From: Opitutales bacterium
Lineage (GTDB): Bacteria > Verrucomicrobiota > Verrucomicrobiia > Opitutales > T3Sed10-336
DNA length: 8,561 nt
Assembly (NCBI GenBank): GCA_007132315.1
Contig: SLOW01000224.1
Coordinates: forward strand, 1-8,561
Direction of reading: 5' to 3'
The position numbers and the translations under genes are program-made. Of this stretch, positions 1 to 8,143 are shown piece by piece. Position 1 is the first letter of the stretch; each line of letters opens with the position of its first letter. The notes under the pieces were generated by a model that was not told the origin of the DNA, did not search any database, and worked only from the letters and a program-made list of their open reading frames with translations.

Positions 1-897
1 GGCGACAATAAGTTCAGCGCCCTCAACAGCGCGGTCTTCAGCGGCGGCAGTTTTATTTACGTGCCGCCCGGGGTCAAAGTGAGTCACCCGCTGCAAGCCT
101 ACTTCCGGATCAACGCCCAGAATTTCGGCCAGTTCGAACGCACGCTGATCATCGCCGACGAGGGCTCGGAAGTCACCTACATGGAGGGCTGCACCGCTCC
201 CAAGTTCGACACCGCCACCCTGCACAGCGCCGTGGTGGAACTGGTCGCCCTCAAAGGCGCCAAGATCCAGTACATCACCGTTCAAAACTGGTCCGACAAC
301 GTGTTCAATCTGGTCACCAAACGCGGTCTGGCTGAAGAAGACGCGGAGATTCGGTGGATCGACTGCAACATCGGCTCCCGTCTCACCATGAAGTACCCGG
401 GGGTCATCCTCAAGGGCCGCCGCGCCCGCGGGGAGGTGCTCAGCATCGCCTTGGCGAACGACGGCCAGCACCAGGACACCGGCGCCAAGATGGTCCACGC
501 CGCCGACGAAACCACCAGCAATATCATTTCCAAGAGCATCAGCGTCGGCCAGGGCCGGGCCACCTACCGCGGTCTGGTCAACATGCCCAAGCACCTGAAA
601 GGCTGCAAAAACAACACCGAGTGCGATGCCCTGCTGATCAACACCAACTCGCGCACCGACACCTATCCCGCCATCACCACGCGGGGAGATCACAACTCGG
701 TCCAGCACGAGGCCAGCGTCAGCAAGGTGAGTGCCGAGCAGATCTTCTATATGCAGCAGCGCGGTCTCACCGAAGGCCAGGCCATGAGCCTCAGTGTCAA
801 CGGCTTCATCAACGATCTCGCCCGGCACTTCCCAATGGAGTACAGCGTCGAGCTCAAGCGCCTGATCGACCTGGAAATGGAGGGCTCGGTGGGCTAA
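1..897 (+). CDS. sufB: SufB, Fe-S cluster assembly scaffold subunit (5' end cut by window)
   Basis: Large scaffold subunit of the cytosolic SUF machine, where SufB, SufC and SufD form the complex on which Fe-S clusters are built. The frame is open from base 1, so the true start lies outside; 298 residues of the C-terminal part remain, ending in TAA at 895-897. The first visible residues (NSAVFSGGSFIYVPPGVKV) are a SufB hallmark. The beta-helix core follows, then the conserved C-terminal helical segment with YMQQRGLTEGQAMSLSVNGF, ending in EGSVG. A Cys in TECDALL (codon 622-624) and a Glu in QHEAS (codon 709-711) are 29 codons apart. That is the spacing of E. coli Cys405 and Glu434, residues needed for cluster assembly, so the protein looks functional. 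sufD follows after 48 bp in the same frame, with no sufC between. Family assignment is very secure. Confidence 0.97.
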   Translation, partial: GDNKFSALNSAVFSGGSFIYVPPGVKVSHPLQAYFRINAQNFGQFERTLIIADEGSEVTYMEGCTAPKFDTATLHSAVVELVALKGAKIQYITVQNWSDNVFNLVTKRGLAEEDAEIRWIDCNIGSRLTMKYPGVILKGRRARGEVLSIALANDGQHQDTGAKMVHAADETTSNIISKSISVGQGRATYRGLVNMPKHLKGCKNNTECDALLINTNSRTDTYPAITTRGDHNSVQHEASVSKVSAEQIFYMQQRGLTEGQAMSLSVNGFINDLARHFPMEYSVELKRLIDLEMEGSVG

Positions 898-945
898 TCG
901 CCCGGAACGGGAACCGCGGATTCAAACGTCAACTGTTTTAACATC

Positions 946-2286
946 TTGAACACGAACACACTTTCACCCACGGAAGAGCACAACATCGCCACGGCGGAGG
1001 CCTTCGAGAAGCACCTGGCCTCGCTGCGGGACATGCCGCAGTGGTGGCTCGACCTCAAGAAGGAGAACTGGCTGCGCTTCAACGAGCTGCCAACACCGCA
1101 CCGCAAAGACGAAAACTGGCGCTTCGCCAGCCTGGGCGGCCTGAGCCTCGACGGCTACCGCTACGGCGAAGCCGCCCCGGCCGGGGAAACCGCCGGGGCC
1201 GTGCTCGGACGCTCGGCACCGGTCGAGAACCGTGCCGGCCGCCTGGTGTTCGCCAACGACCACCTGATCGACCGGGAAAACGTGCCCGGCGAATTGGTCG
1301 CCAAGGGCGTCGTCTGGCTCCCCCTCGAACAGGCGGTGCGCGAACACGAGGAACTGCTGCGCAAACACTTCATGGCCCAGCCGATCAAGCTGGGTTCCGA
1401 GAAGTACTCCGCCCTGCACGCGGCGTTCTGTTCGGCCGGTTCGTTTCTCTACGTGCCGAAGGGTGTTGAAGTCGAGCTTCCGCTGGTGGCGCTCCACTGG
1501 GCGACCGCCGAAAACGCGGCCGTCTTCCCCCACACCCTGCTCATCGCCGACGATCTGGCCAAGGTCACCCTGGTCGATTTCTTCGCGTCCCACGACCGGT
1601 CCGCCCGCAACTACGCCTGCGGCGTCAACGACCTCTACGCCAGCCCCGGCGCGCGTGTCACCTACATCTCGACCCAAGACTGGGGCGCCGACAGCCTCGC
1701 GTTCCACTTGAATTCCACCCAGGCCTTCAAGGACGCCGCGATCACGTCGCTCAACGTCAACGTCGGCTCGCGCCAGGCCCGAACCGAGAGCCACAGCCAA
1801 GTCATGGGCGAGGGCGCCCACACCGAGATGCAATCCCTCACGGTGGCCACCGGCAAACAGGAGTTCGACCAGCGCACGCTGCAAACCCATTTCAAAGGCC
1901 ATTCGGTCTCCGACCTGCTGTATAAGAACGCCATCCTGGACGACGCCCGCACCATCTTCTCGGGACTGATCAAGGTCGAGGAGGACGCCCAGCAGACCGA
2001 CGCCTACCAGACCAATCGCAACCTGCTGCTCAGCCCGACCGCCGAAGCCAACGCCCTGCCCGGGCTGGAGATTCTGGCCAACGACGTGAAATGCAGCCAC
2101 GGAGCGACTTCCGGGCAAATCGACGACGAGCAACTCTACTACATGCAAGCGCGCGGCATTCCGGAAACGGTCGCCAAACAATTGCTGGTTTTCGGCTTTT
2201 TCGAGGAAATCCTGATCAAGCTCGAGAACGAGGAAATCGCGGAGAACCTCCGCGAAACCATCCGCAACCAGTTTGCCAGGACCTGA
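946..2286 (+). CDS. sufD: SufD, Fe-S cluster assembly subunit
   Basis: Partner of SufB in the SufBCD scaffold complex; in the family it helps iron entry and cluster formation. The protein is 446 residues, normal for SufD. The N-terminal helical part (FEKHLASLRDMPQWW, then WLRFNELPTPHRKDENWRF) matches the family pattern. The C-terminal core carries NDVKCSHGATSGQID, whose His (codon 2098-2100, residue 385) corresponds to functionally important His360 of E. coli SufD. The tail YYMQARGIPETVAKQLLVFGF is typical. The start is TTG at 946. No ATG or GTG lies in frame between the sufB stop and residue 30 (ATG 1033), and starting at residue 30 would remove conserved sequence. No Shine-Dalgarno sequence is visible before 946, so translation may be coupled to sufB. 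The 3' end lies 4 bp before the sufT ATG. Function is secure; the exact start is less so. Confidence 0.94.
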   Translation: MNTNTLSPTEEHNIATAEAFEKHLASLRDMPQWWLDLKKENWLRFNELPTPHRKDENWRFASLGGLSLDGYRYGEAAPAGETAGAVLGRSAPVENRAGRLVFANDHLIDRENVPGELVAKGVVWLPLEQAVREHEELLRKHFMAQPIKLGSEKYSALHAAFCSAGSFLYVPKGVEVELPLVALHWATAENAAVFPHTLLIADDLAKVTLVDFFASHDRSARNYACGVNDLYASPGARVTYISTQDWGADSLAFHLNSTQAFKDAAITSLNVNVGSRQARTESHSQVMGEGAHTEMQSLTVATGKQEFDQRTLQTHFKGHSVSDLLYKNAILDDARTIFSGLIKVEEDAQQTDAYQTNRNLLLSPTAEANALPGLEILANDVKCSHGATSGQIDDEQLYYMQARGIPETVAKQLLVFGFFEEILIKLENEEIAENLRETIRNQFART

Positions 2287-2290
2287 CATC

Positions 2291-2848
2291 ATGAGCGAAG
2301 ATCCCAACCGGAGAGTTCTCGCCCGGGACTGCGAAGCGGTCCTTATTCCCGGAGGCGAGACCGTCACCCTTCCCAAAGAAGCCACCGTGGTGATCAGCCA
2401 GGTGCTCGGCGGCAGTTACACCGTGATGACACCTCACGGCCTCGCCCGGATCGGCGGCGAAAACGCCGACGCCCTCGGCGAGGAACAGCCGGAACCGGAA
2501 ACCACCGCTTCCGGCCACGACGACCACCACGGCCCGCCCGACGGCGACGCCCTCTGGGACCAGCTCAAGAACGTGTACGATCCGGAGATTCCGGTGAATA
2601 TTGTCGATCTCGGCCTCGTCTATTCCTGCGACGTCACCGAAGTCGAACCGGAGTTCCACCGGGTGGATGTGAAAATGACCCTGACCGCTCCCGGTTGCGG
2701 CATGGGCCCGGCCATCGCCGCCGACGCCAAGGCAAAAGTGCTCTCGGTGCCCGGGGTCAAGGACGCGGAGGTCGAAATCGTCTGGGATCCGCCCTGGAAT
2801 CAGGAAATGATCACCGAAGAGGGAAAAATGAAACTCGGGCTGATTTGA
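2291..2848 (+). CDS. sufT: SufT, SUF-associated MIP18/DUF59 Fe-S maturation protein
   Basis: Probable auxiliary factor in maturation of Fe-S proteins, of the long SufT type that accompanies SUF operons. The protein is 185 residues from ATG 2291. An N-terminal domain (about 9-65) holds the characteristic RDCEAVLIPGG, LGGSYTV and GENADALG motifs with Cys14. A short acidic and His-rich linker (about 64-86, with HDDHH) leads to the MIP18/DUF59 domain (about 88-185). That domain has DPEIPVNIVDLGLVY (97-111), the conserved Cys136 in LTAPGCGMGP, and WDPPWN near the C terminus. A weak AGGA (2278-2281) precedes the ATG at suitable spacing. The frame can be extended to a TTG at 2273, but ATG fits the family N terminus better. 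It is 4 bp from sufD, clearly the same transcription unit. The molecular role of SufT is inferred from the family. Confidence 0.93.
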   Translation: MSEDPNRRVLARDCEAVLIPGGETVTLPKEATVVISQVLGGSYTVMTPHGLARIGGENADALGEEQPEPETTASGHDDHHGPPDGDALWDQLKNVYDPEIPVNIVDLGLVYSCDVTEVEPEFHRVDVKMTLTAPGCGMGPAIAADAKAKVLSVPGVKDAEVEIVWDPPWNQEMITEEGKMKLGLI

Positions 2849-2875
2849 TCGGGAATTTCGGTTTTTCCCGATTTT
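2848..2875 (+). terminator. Possible weak intrinsic terminator at the end of the suf genes
   Basis: ATCGGGAA (2848-2855) pairs perfectly with TTCCCGAT (2865-2872) around a 9-nt loop, followed by a few T residues (2873-2875). The stem begins on the last base of the sufT stop codon. The 8-bp stem and short T-tract make it a weak terminator or attenuator, so some readthrough into rpsR is likely. No convincing -35/-10 pair was found in the 89 bp before rpsR. TTGAAT at 2879-2884 and TTTAAA at 2905-2910 are spaced too widely (20 bp) to call a promoter. Confidence 0.4.
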
Positions 2876-2937
2876 CGCTTGAATTCCCTCCTGGAACCCT
2901 CTTTTTTAAACCTTTTGCACACCACAGATTCCTGACA

Positions 2938-3138
2938 ATGGAAAACGACAACACACAAACGACGCAACGCAGCCGCCGGCCGTCGGAGATTCCCTTCACC
3001 GATCGTGAGACACTTTCGCAGTACGTCACCGACACCGGCAAAATCCTTCCGCGCAAGATCACCCAACTCTCCGCCAAGGATCAGCGTCAAATCACCCGCA
3101 CGATCAAGCGCGCCCGCAACGCCCTGCTGATGAAGTAA
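2938..3138 (+). CDS. rpsR: Small ribosomal subunit protein bS18
   Basis: Protein of the 30S platform that binds 16S rRNA next to bS6. The product is 66 residues (E. coli bS18 has 75). A basic, polar N-terminal tail leads into FTDRETLSQYVTDTGKILPR (20-39) and then the S18 signature ITQLSAKDQRQITRTIKRAR (41-60), ending in ALLMK. It contains no Cys, so it cannot form the zinc site seen in some S18 paralogues. ATG 2938 was chosen because the frame reaches back through sufT without family-like sequence, and the tail from 2938 is a normal length. There is no clear Shine-Dalgarno sequence. It lies after suf genes and not in the common rpsF-ssb-rpsR-rplI cluster; whether a second rpsR exists elsewhere cannot be seen. 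A strong terminator follows about 90 bp downstream. Confidence 0.88.
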   Translation: MENDNTQTTQRSRRPSEIPFTDRETLSQYVTDTGKILPRKITQLSAKDQRQITRTIKRARNALLMK

Positions 3139-3162
3139 GCAGCCCGCACAGCCGGGACCAAA

Positions 3163-3206
3163 CCTGGGAAAAGAACGTTTGCGGGCGAAACGCCCGCGCT
3201 CCCAGG
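3163..3206. repeat. Nested GC-rich palindrome, REP-like
   Basis: The inner arms GCGGGCG (3181-3187) and CGCCCGC (3191-3197) pair perfectly around AAA. The outer arms CCTGGGA (3163-3169) and TCCCAGG (3200-3206) enclose them, so the transcript can fold into a two-tier hairpin. A competing short stem, CGTTT (3176-3180) with AAACG (3188-3192), is also possible. There is no T-tract, so it is not an intrinsic terminator. GC-rich palindromes with a GGGAGCGCGGGCG-type core are common dispersed extragenic elements in several GC-rich phyla; that link rests on resemblance only. A single copy is present in this window, so repetition cannot be shown here. An alternative role is stabilising the rpsR mRNA 3' end. 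Confidence 0.5.
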
Positions 3207-3230
3207 AGAAGCGAACCGCGGCATTTTTCC

Positions 3231-3267
3231 GAAGAGGAACCACCCATGGCGGTTCCTCTTCTTTTTT
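3231..3267 (+). terminator. Strong rho-independent terminator after rpsR
   Basis: GAAGAGGAACC (3231-3241) pairs perfectly over 11 bp with GGTTCCTCTTC (3251-3261) around a 9-nt loop, followed at once by six T residues (3262-3267). On the opposite strand the hairpin is followed by GGAAAAA, not T residues. It therefore ends + strand transcription and is not a good terminator for the convergent carotenoid operon. Confidence 0.87.
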
Positions 3268-3417
3268 CACCCAACCCCCACAACGACGGAACATGTCCCT
3301 GGTGGGACACCTCCTGTCGTCGATGGCATCTCGGGATTCAGGCGCCCGGAAGGAATCATCGTGCCGGATATTCGGTCGGCGGCGCGGCTGCGGCGGCCTC
3401 CGGGACAACGTCGCCCC

Positions 3418-4923
3418 TCAGCCTCTTTCCCGGTCCTCAAGCACGCGGCGGGCGGTCATTTCGCCGGAGAGCACCACCATGGGCATTCCCGTGCCGGGGG
3501 TGGTGCCGGCACCGACGTAGTAGAGGCCGGCGATGTCGCTATCGCGGTTCGGAGCCCGGAACGGACCCAACTGCAAAAGGGAGTGCGCCGCCCCGAACGC
3601 GGACCCGTCGAACAGCCCGAATCGGTCGGCCCATTCCCGGGGCGTCCAGACTTCCTCGAAAACCAGCCGGCCGGGATCGAACGTCGCTCCGTGAACCCGC
3701 AGACGGTCCAGGACACTCGTCCGGACGCGCTCCACCACAACATCCCAGTCCACCTCGCCCATTTCACTGAGGAGGGGCGTAGGCACCAGCACGAATGCCG
3801 CCGTGTGACCGGGCGGGGCGAGCGACGGATCCGTGCGCGACGGGAGACTGACGTAAAATGCCGGCTTCTCACCGGTGCGTTTGCGTCGCAAGAGGTCCAC
3901 AAACGTCTCCCGGAAGTCCTCGGGAAGAAAAATCGTGTGGTGGTCCAGGTTTTCCACATCGCCTCGAATCCCCCAGTAAAAGGTGATTACCCCGGGAGTC
4001 ATTCTCACACGCTGCCGTCTCCGGTCGTCCAGTAACGCGGTACGGGTGGTCGGCACGTCCACGTTGGAAACAATGGTCGGCCAGTCCTCTTCCGTGCCGT
4101 CGCCGAAGGTCAGCCCGACCGCGCGCCCGTCACGTACGCGGATTCTTGATACCGGCCGGCGGATCCTGATGCATACCCCCATATCGACAGCCGCGCGTTC
4201 GATCGCCTCGACCAACCCGTAAATGCCTCCGCGCGGCAGCCACAAGCCGTATGCCAACTCTCCATACGGTAACATCGAAAACAGTCCCGGCAACGCCCAG
4301 GGCGATCCGCCCAGGTACATTCCGTACGAACCGAGCGCCTCGCGTATGTGCTTGCTTCGAAAGAAACGGCCGAGCTCGGCATAGAGCGAGCGCCAAACGG
4401 CGGAACGGCGCATTTCGGCGGGAGACAGCGCCCCGAGCCAGGCGAGCGGATTGCGGGTGTTGCTGCGGATGAGTTTGTTGAAAGCCAGATTGTATTTCGC
4501 TTCGGCATCGGCCAGAAAGCGCATCAACCCCGGCGACGATCCCGGCTCCAGGCGTTCGCACTCGTTCCGAAGCCGCCCCAGGTGGCCGGAGAGGTGAAAC
4601 GACACCCCGTCGGGCCAGAGGAAACGGACGGAAGGATCCACCGGAACCAGCGGCACACAGTCGCGCAACTCCCGGCCCGCCGCGCGAAACAGTTCCTCGA
4701 ACACCCACGGATAATTGAGCAGCGAGGGGCCGGTATCGAAACGGAATCCGTCGCGTTCGATCAGGTTGGCCCGTCCGCCGACACGATCCCCGGCCTCGAA
4801 GACGGTCACTTCAAACCCGGCTTTTCGCAGGTGGATTGCGGCGCTCAAACCGCCGAGACCTCCGCCGACGATCGCAACGGACTTTCCGTCTCCATTCCGC
4901 GGCTGTTTCCCGGTCCCTGTCAT
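3418..4923 (-). CDS. crtI: CrtI-family carotenoid desaturase, probably phytoene desaturase
   Basis: FAD-dependent desaturase/isomerase that adds conjugated double bonds to a colourless carotenoid precursor at the membrane; 501 residues, normal for CrtI. The N terminus has the dinucleotide-binding fold VAIVGGGLGGLSAA (16-29), with acidic Glu43 placed to bind the FAD ribose, then VGGRAN and GFRFDTGPSLL (59-69). The middle has MYLGGSPWALPGLFSMLPY (202-220) and a GGIYGLVEAI segment. The C-terminal FAD motif is GLYYVGAGTTPGTGMP (466-481). It is the last gene of the carotenoid operon, and its ATG overlaps the crtB stop by 4 nt (ATGA), implying coupled translation; no Shine-Dalgarno is evident. The SPW-LPY pattern resembles phytoene desaturases more than end-group desaturases, so I favour phytoene to lycopene. 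A C30 substrate (CrtN-like) cannot be excluded. Family is secure; substrate is inferred. Confidence 0.92.
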   Translation of the reverse strand: MTGTGKQPRNGDGKSVAIVGGGLGGLSAAIHLRKAGFEVTVFEAGDRVGGRANLIERDGFRFDTGPSLLNYPWVFEELFRAAGRELRDCVPLVPVDPSVRFLWPDGVSFHLSGHLGRLRNECERLEPGSSPGLMRFLADAEAKYNLAFNKLIRSNTRNPLAWLGALSPAEMRRSAVWRSLYAELGRFFRSKHIREALGSYGMYLGGSPWALPGLFSMLPYGELAYGLWLPRGGIYGLVEAIERAAVDMGVCIRIRRPVSRIRVRDGRAVGLTFGDGTEEDWPTIVSNVDVPTTRTALLDDRRRQRVRMTPGVITFYWGIRGDVENLDHHTIFLPEDFRETFVDLLRRKRTGEKPAFYVSLPSRTDPSLAPPGHTAAFVLVPTPLLSEMGEVDWDVVVERVRTSVLDRLRVHGATFDPGRLVFEEVWTPREWADRFGLFDGSAFGAAHSLLQLGPFRAPNRDSDIAGLYYVGAGTTPGTGMPMVVLSGEMTARRVLEDRERG

Positions 4924-5933
4924 GGCAGCAGGTAGGCCAACGGGATACGCCAGTATTTGCTCGGGGGCAACGAGCGGAGTTTGGTGTGCAGCGGGACACT
5001 CTCGCGGCGGGCAAGGCCGCCTTCATTGACAAGAATCCGGCGATTCAACTCGCCGTACACGTCGATGCAGGCCCGAATCGCAACACGCGAATCGGGGGCG
5101 AACGCATCCAGATCGCGACCTGCCCGCTCGTAGTGTCCGGCCGCTTCGTTAGCCAGGGCTTTGACCGCGCGATCCAGCCCCTCCCGCGGTGCGGAATCCG
5201 GGCGTTCGATGCCCGCCGCGCGGAGCACATCGGCCGGCAGATAGGACCGGTGGCGCCGAAAGTCCTCGCCCACATCCCGGGCGAAATTGGTCAATTGCAG
5301 ACCGATGCCGAGGTTGCGCGCGACGCCCAGCGCTCGGGGAAAATTGGCCTCAACCGGCTCCCGGGCTCCATAGACATAGGTCAAAAAATAACCCACCACG
5401 ATCGCGCTCCCGTACACGTAGGATTCGATTAGATCATCGATCGTCTCGAACGACCTCGGCGCGACATCGAACCGCATCGCCTCCAGAAAATCGCGATAAT
5501 GGCGCGGCGGGATGCCGCGACGTCGCACCACGTCGACGAACGCCGCCAAAAAGCAGGGAACGCCGGCCCGAAGGCTTTCCCGCAGGCTATCGCAGTCGAG
5601 TGCCCGGTCGTAGGCGCGACTCCAGGCATGGAGGCGGTCCAGGCGTTCCTCGGGAGCCAACGGAAAGGTATCCACCACCTCGTCCGGATACCGCACCGCC
5701 GCGTAGATGATTTCGACTTGATCGCGCTTGTGCCGCGGGAGGAATCGACTGACGATAAAAAAGCCGGTGCTGTAGGCCCGCATCACGCTTCGGCACGCAC
5801 GGACCACAATCCGCCAGGCGCGGGTTTCGTCGGACCGGAGCGCCTCGCGCCGGATGCGGTTCTCGAAACGCATCCAGCGGTCCTCGTCCCAGACCACCCT
5901 GGCCTCGGGCGACACGTTGACGGCTTCATCCAT
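4920..5933 (-). CDS. crtB: Phytoene synthase (squalene/phytoene synthase family)
   Basis: Condenses two prenyl diphosphates head to head, in CrtB two GGPP to phytoene, the first committed carotenoid step. From ATG 5933 it is 337 residues. YSTGFFIVSRFLP (54-66) begins the conserved fold. The first Mg-binding motif is DEVVD (84-88) within YPDEVVDTF, the D-E-x-x-D form. The second lies in QLTNFARDVGEDF (213-225), followed by RSYLP. A leader of about 45 residues precedes the fold. ATG 5933 overlaps the cruF stop by 8 nt; AAAGGAG (5949-5955 on the + strand as its complement) is rather far at 15 nt. An in-frame ATG at 5960, preceded by GGAACGGG, is an alternative that adds nine residues. The stop overlaps the next desaturase by 4 nt. 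C30 synthases share this fold, but the DEVVDTF context and the neighbouring CruF favour a C40 CrtB. Confidence 0.92.
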   Translation of the reverse strand: MDEAVNVSPEARVVWDEDRWMRFENRIRREALRSDETRAWRIVVRACRSVMRAYSTGFFIVSRFLPRHKRDQVEIIYAAVRYPDEVVDTFPLAPEERLDRLHAWSRAYDRALDCDSLRESLRAGVPCFLAAFVDVVRRRGIPPRHYRDFLEAMRFDVAPRSFETIDDLIESYVYGSAIVVGYFLTYVYGAREPVEANFPRALGVARNLGIGLQLTNFARDVGEDFRRHRSYLPADVLRAAGIERPDSAPREGLDRAVKALANEAAGHYERAGRDLDAFAPDSRVAIRACIDVYGELNRRILVNEGGLARRESVPLHTKLRSLPPSKYWRIPLAYLLP

Positions 5934-6661
5934 GTTCCCGCGACACACTCCTTTCGGCATCCCGTTCCGAAACCGCCGCAATGTTCGAGGCGCGGAACCG
6001 TATCCAGACAAAATGAAAGGCGACCAGAATCAAACCAACCGCCCCGGCCAGGAACAAGCCCGTGCCGAAGGCGATCGTGGTGAAGAAAACAACGATGCTC
6101 AGTCCCAGCCAGCACGCCTGCGGATCACGGGTCACCGGCCGGCGAACGGCGGAGAATATGATCAAGCTCACCAGAAACCAGCCCGCGAAATTGGTCCAGG
6201 GCACGTCGTAATACACGCCGCCGGCCTCCCACTCCCAGAACCCGAGAGAATTGGCCGCCAGCGGATCGATCACCAGGTCGATCGCGGTCATCCACAGCGC
6301 CGCCGCCCAGGGGGATCGAACCATTTGCCGCACATACGCGAACAGCAGAAGCCAGGCCGCGGCCAGAACGAACGGTACGCCGAGGAATTTCGGATACAAC
6401 ACCGCGGTGTATTCATAGTGTCCAAACGGAAAACCCGTGTGTACGCCGAGAATTTCGAACGCGAAGCCGGCCAGACCCGCCAGCAAAAGGACCAACCGTT
6501 CCGCGGGCGGCGCGAAGCTCACCAGCAACAACGCGGCGAAGGCGAGAAACAGGGGCGCGGTCCACTCCAGCCCTTCCGGCGGGCCTCCGTTCAACACATA
6601 CGCCTGCACGCCTCCAACCCACAGGAGCGCGTAGAACGCCAGGAACACGTATCGGACTGTC

Positions 6662-6675
<14 letters not shown>
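5926..6675 (-). CDS. cruF: CruF-type carotenoid 1',2'-hydratase, integral membrane protein
   Basis: Member of the carotenoid biosynthesis protein family that includes cyanobacterial CruF and archaeal bisanhydrobacterioruberin hydratase. These add water across the terminal double bond of an acyclic psi end group, giving a tertiary hydroxyl. The protein is 249 residues and almost wholly hydrophobic, with about seven membrane segments (for example 8-27, 39-55, 60-78, 98-115, 163-178, 187-205, 207-226). Conserved polar motifs sit at EILGVHTGFPFGHYEY (74-89) and IDLVIDPLA (132-140), followed by WEWEAGGVYYDVPWTNFAGW (147-166), matching the family's likely active-site residues. The start is ATG 6675; a TTG at 6684 is possible but unlikely. 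The gene begins 14 nt inside the upstream desaturase and its end overlaps crtB by 8 nt. It lacks a good Shine-Dalgarno, so coupling is likely. Family is secure; exact substrate (lycopene, a desaturated chain or gamma-carotene) is inferred. Confidence 0.9.

Positions 6676-8139
<1,464 letters not shown>

Positions 8140-8143
<4 letters not shown>

Larger units (their letters stand above)
3139..3417. other. Convergent intergenic region between rpsR and the carotenoid operon
   Basis: This 279-bp stretch has no credible gene. It holds a nested palindrome (3163-3206), the rpsR terminator (3231-3267), and a small perfect hairpin, TGTCCC (3294-3299) with GGGACA (3304-3309), that has no T-tract on either side. 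The rest (3310-3417) is GC-rich sequence with no motif I recognise. Short open frames here look like chance products of high GC. Confidence 0.6.

Noticed and set aside
964..2385. A 473-codon open frame on the - strand across sufD
   Set aside because: It is antisense to a clear sufD. Its translation is rich in Val, Gly, Leu and Gln with no family resemblance, as expected for the opposite strand of a GC-rich gene.
2879..2910. TTGAAT and TTTAAA as a promoter for rpsR
   Set aside because: The 20-bp spacing is too wide for a standard sigma-70 promoter, and the T-rich context makes chance matches likely.
2695..2937. Longer rpsR frame starting inside sufT
   Set aside because: The added 81 residues are an off-frame reading of sufT plus the intergenic region and do not look like S18. 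ATG 2938 gives a normal small S18.
3294..3309. Small hairpin TGTCCC/GGGACA as a terminator for the carotenoid operon
   Set aside because: The stem has only 6 bp and no T-tract follows on the - strand, so termination there is not supported.
3361..4035. Open frames of 113-224 codons on the + strand over the end of the last desaturase
   Set aside because: They overlap a strong CrtI coding region in antisense, have biased Arg/Pro composition, and lack ribosome binding sites.
5960..6011. Longer start of crtB at 6011
   Set aside because: The extra residues lie wholly within cruF, where they add no family sequence. ATG 5933 (or possibly 5960) fits the overlapping-gene pattern better.
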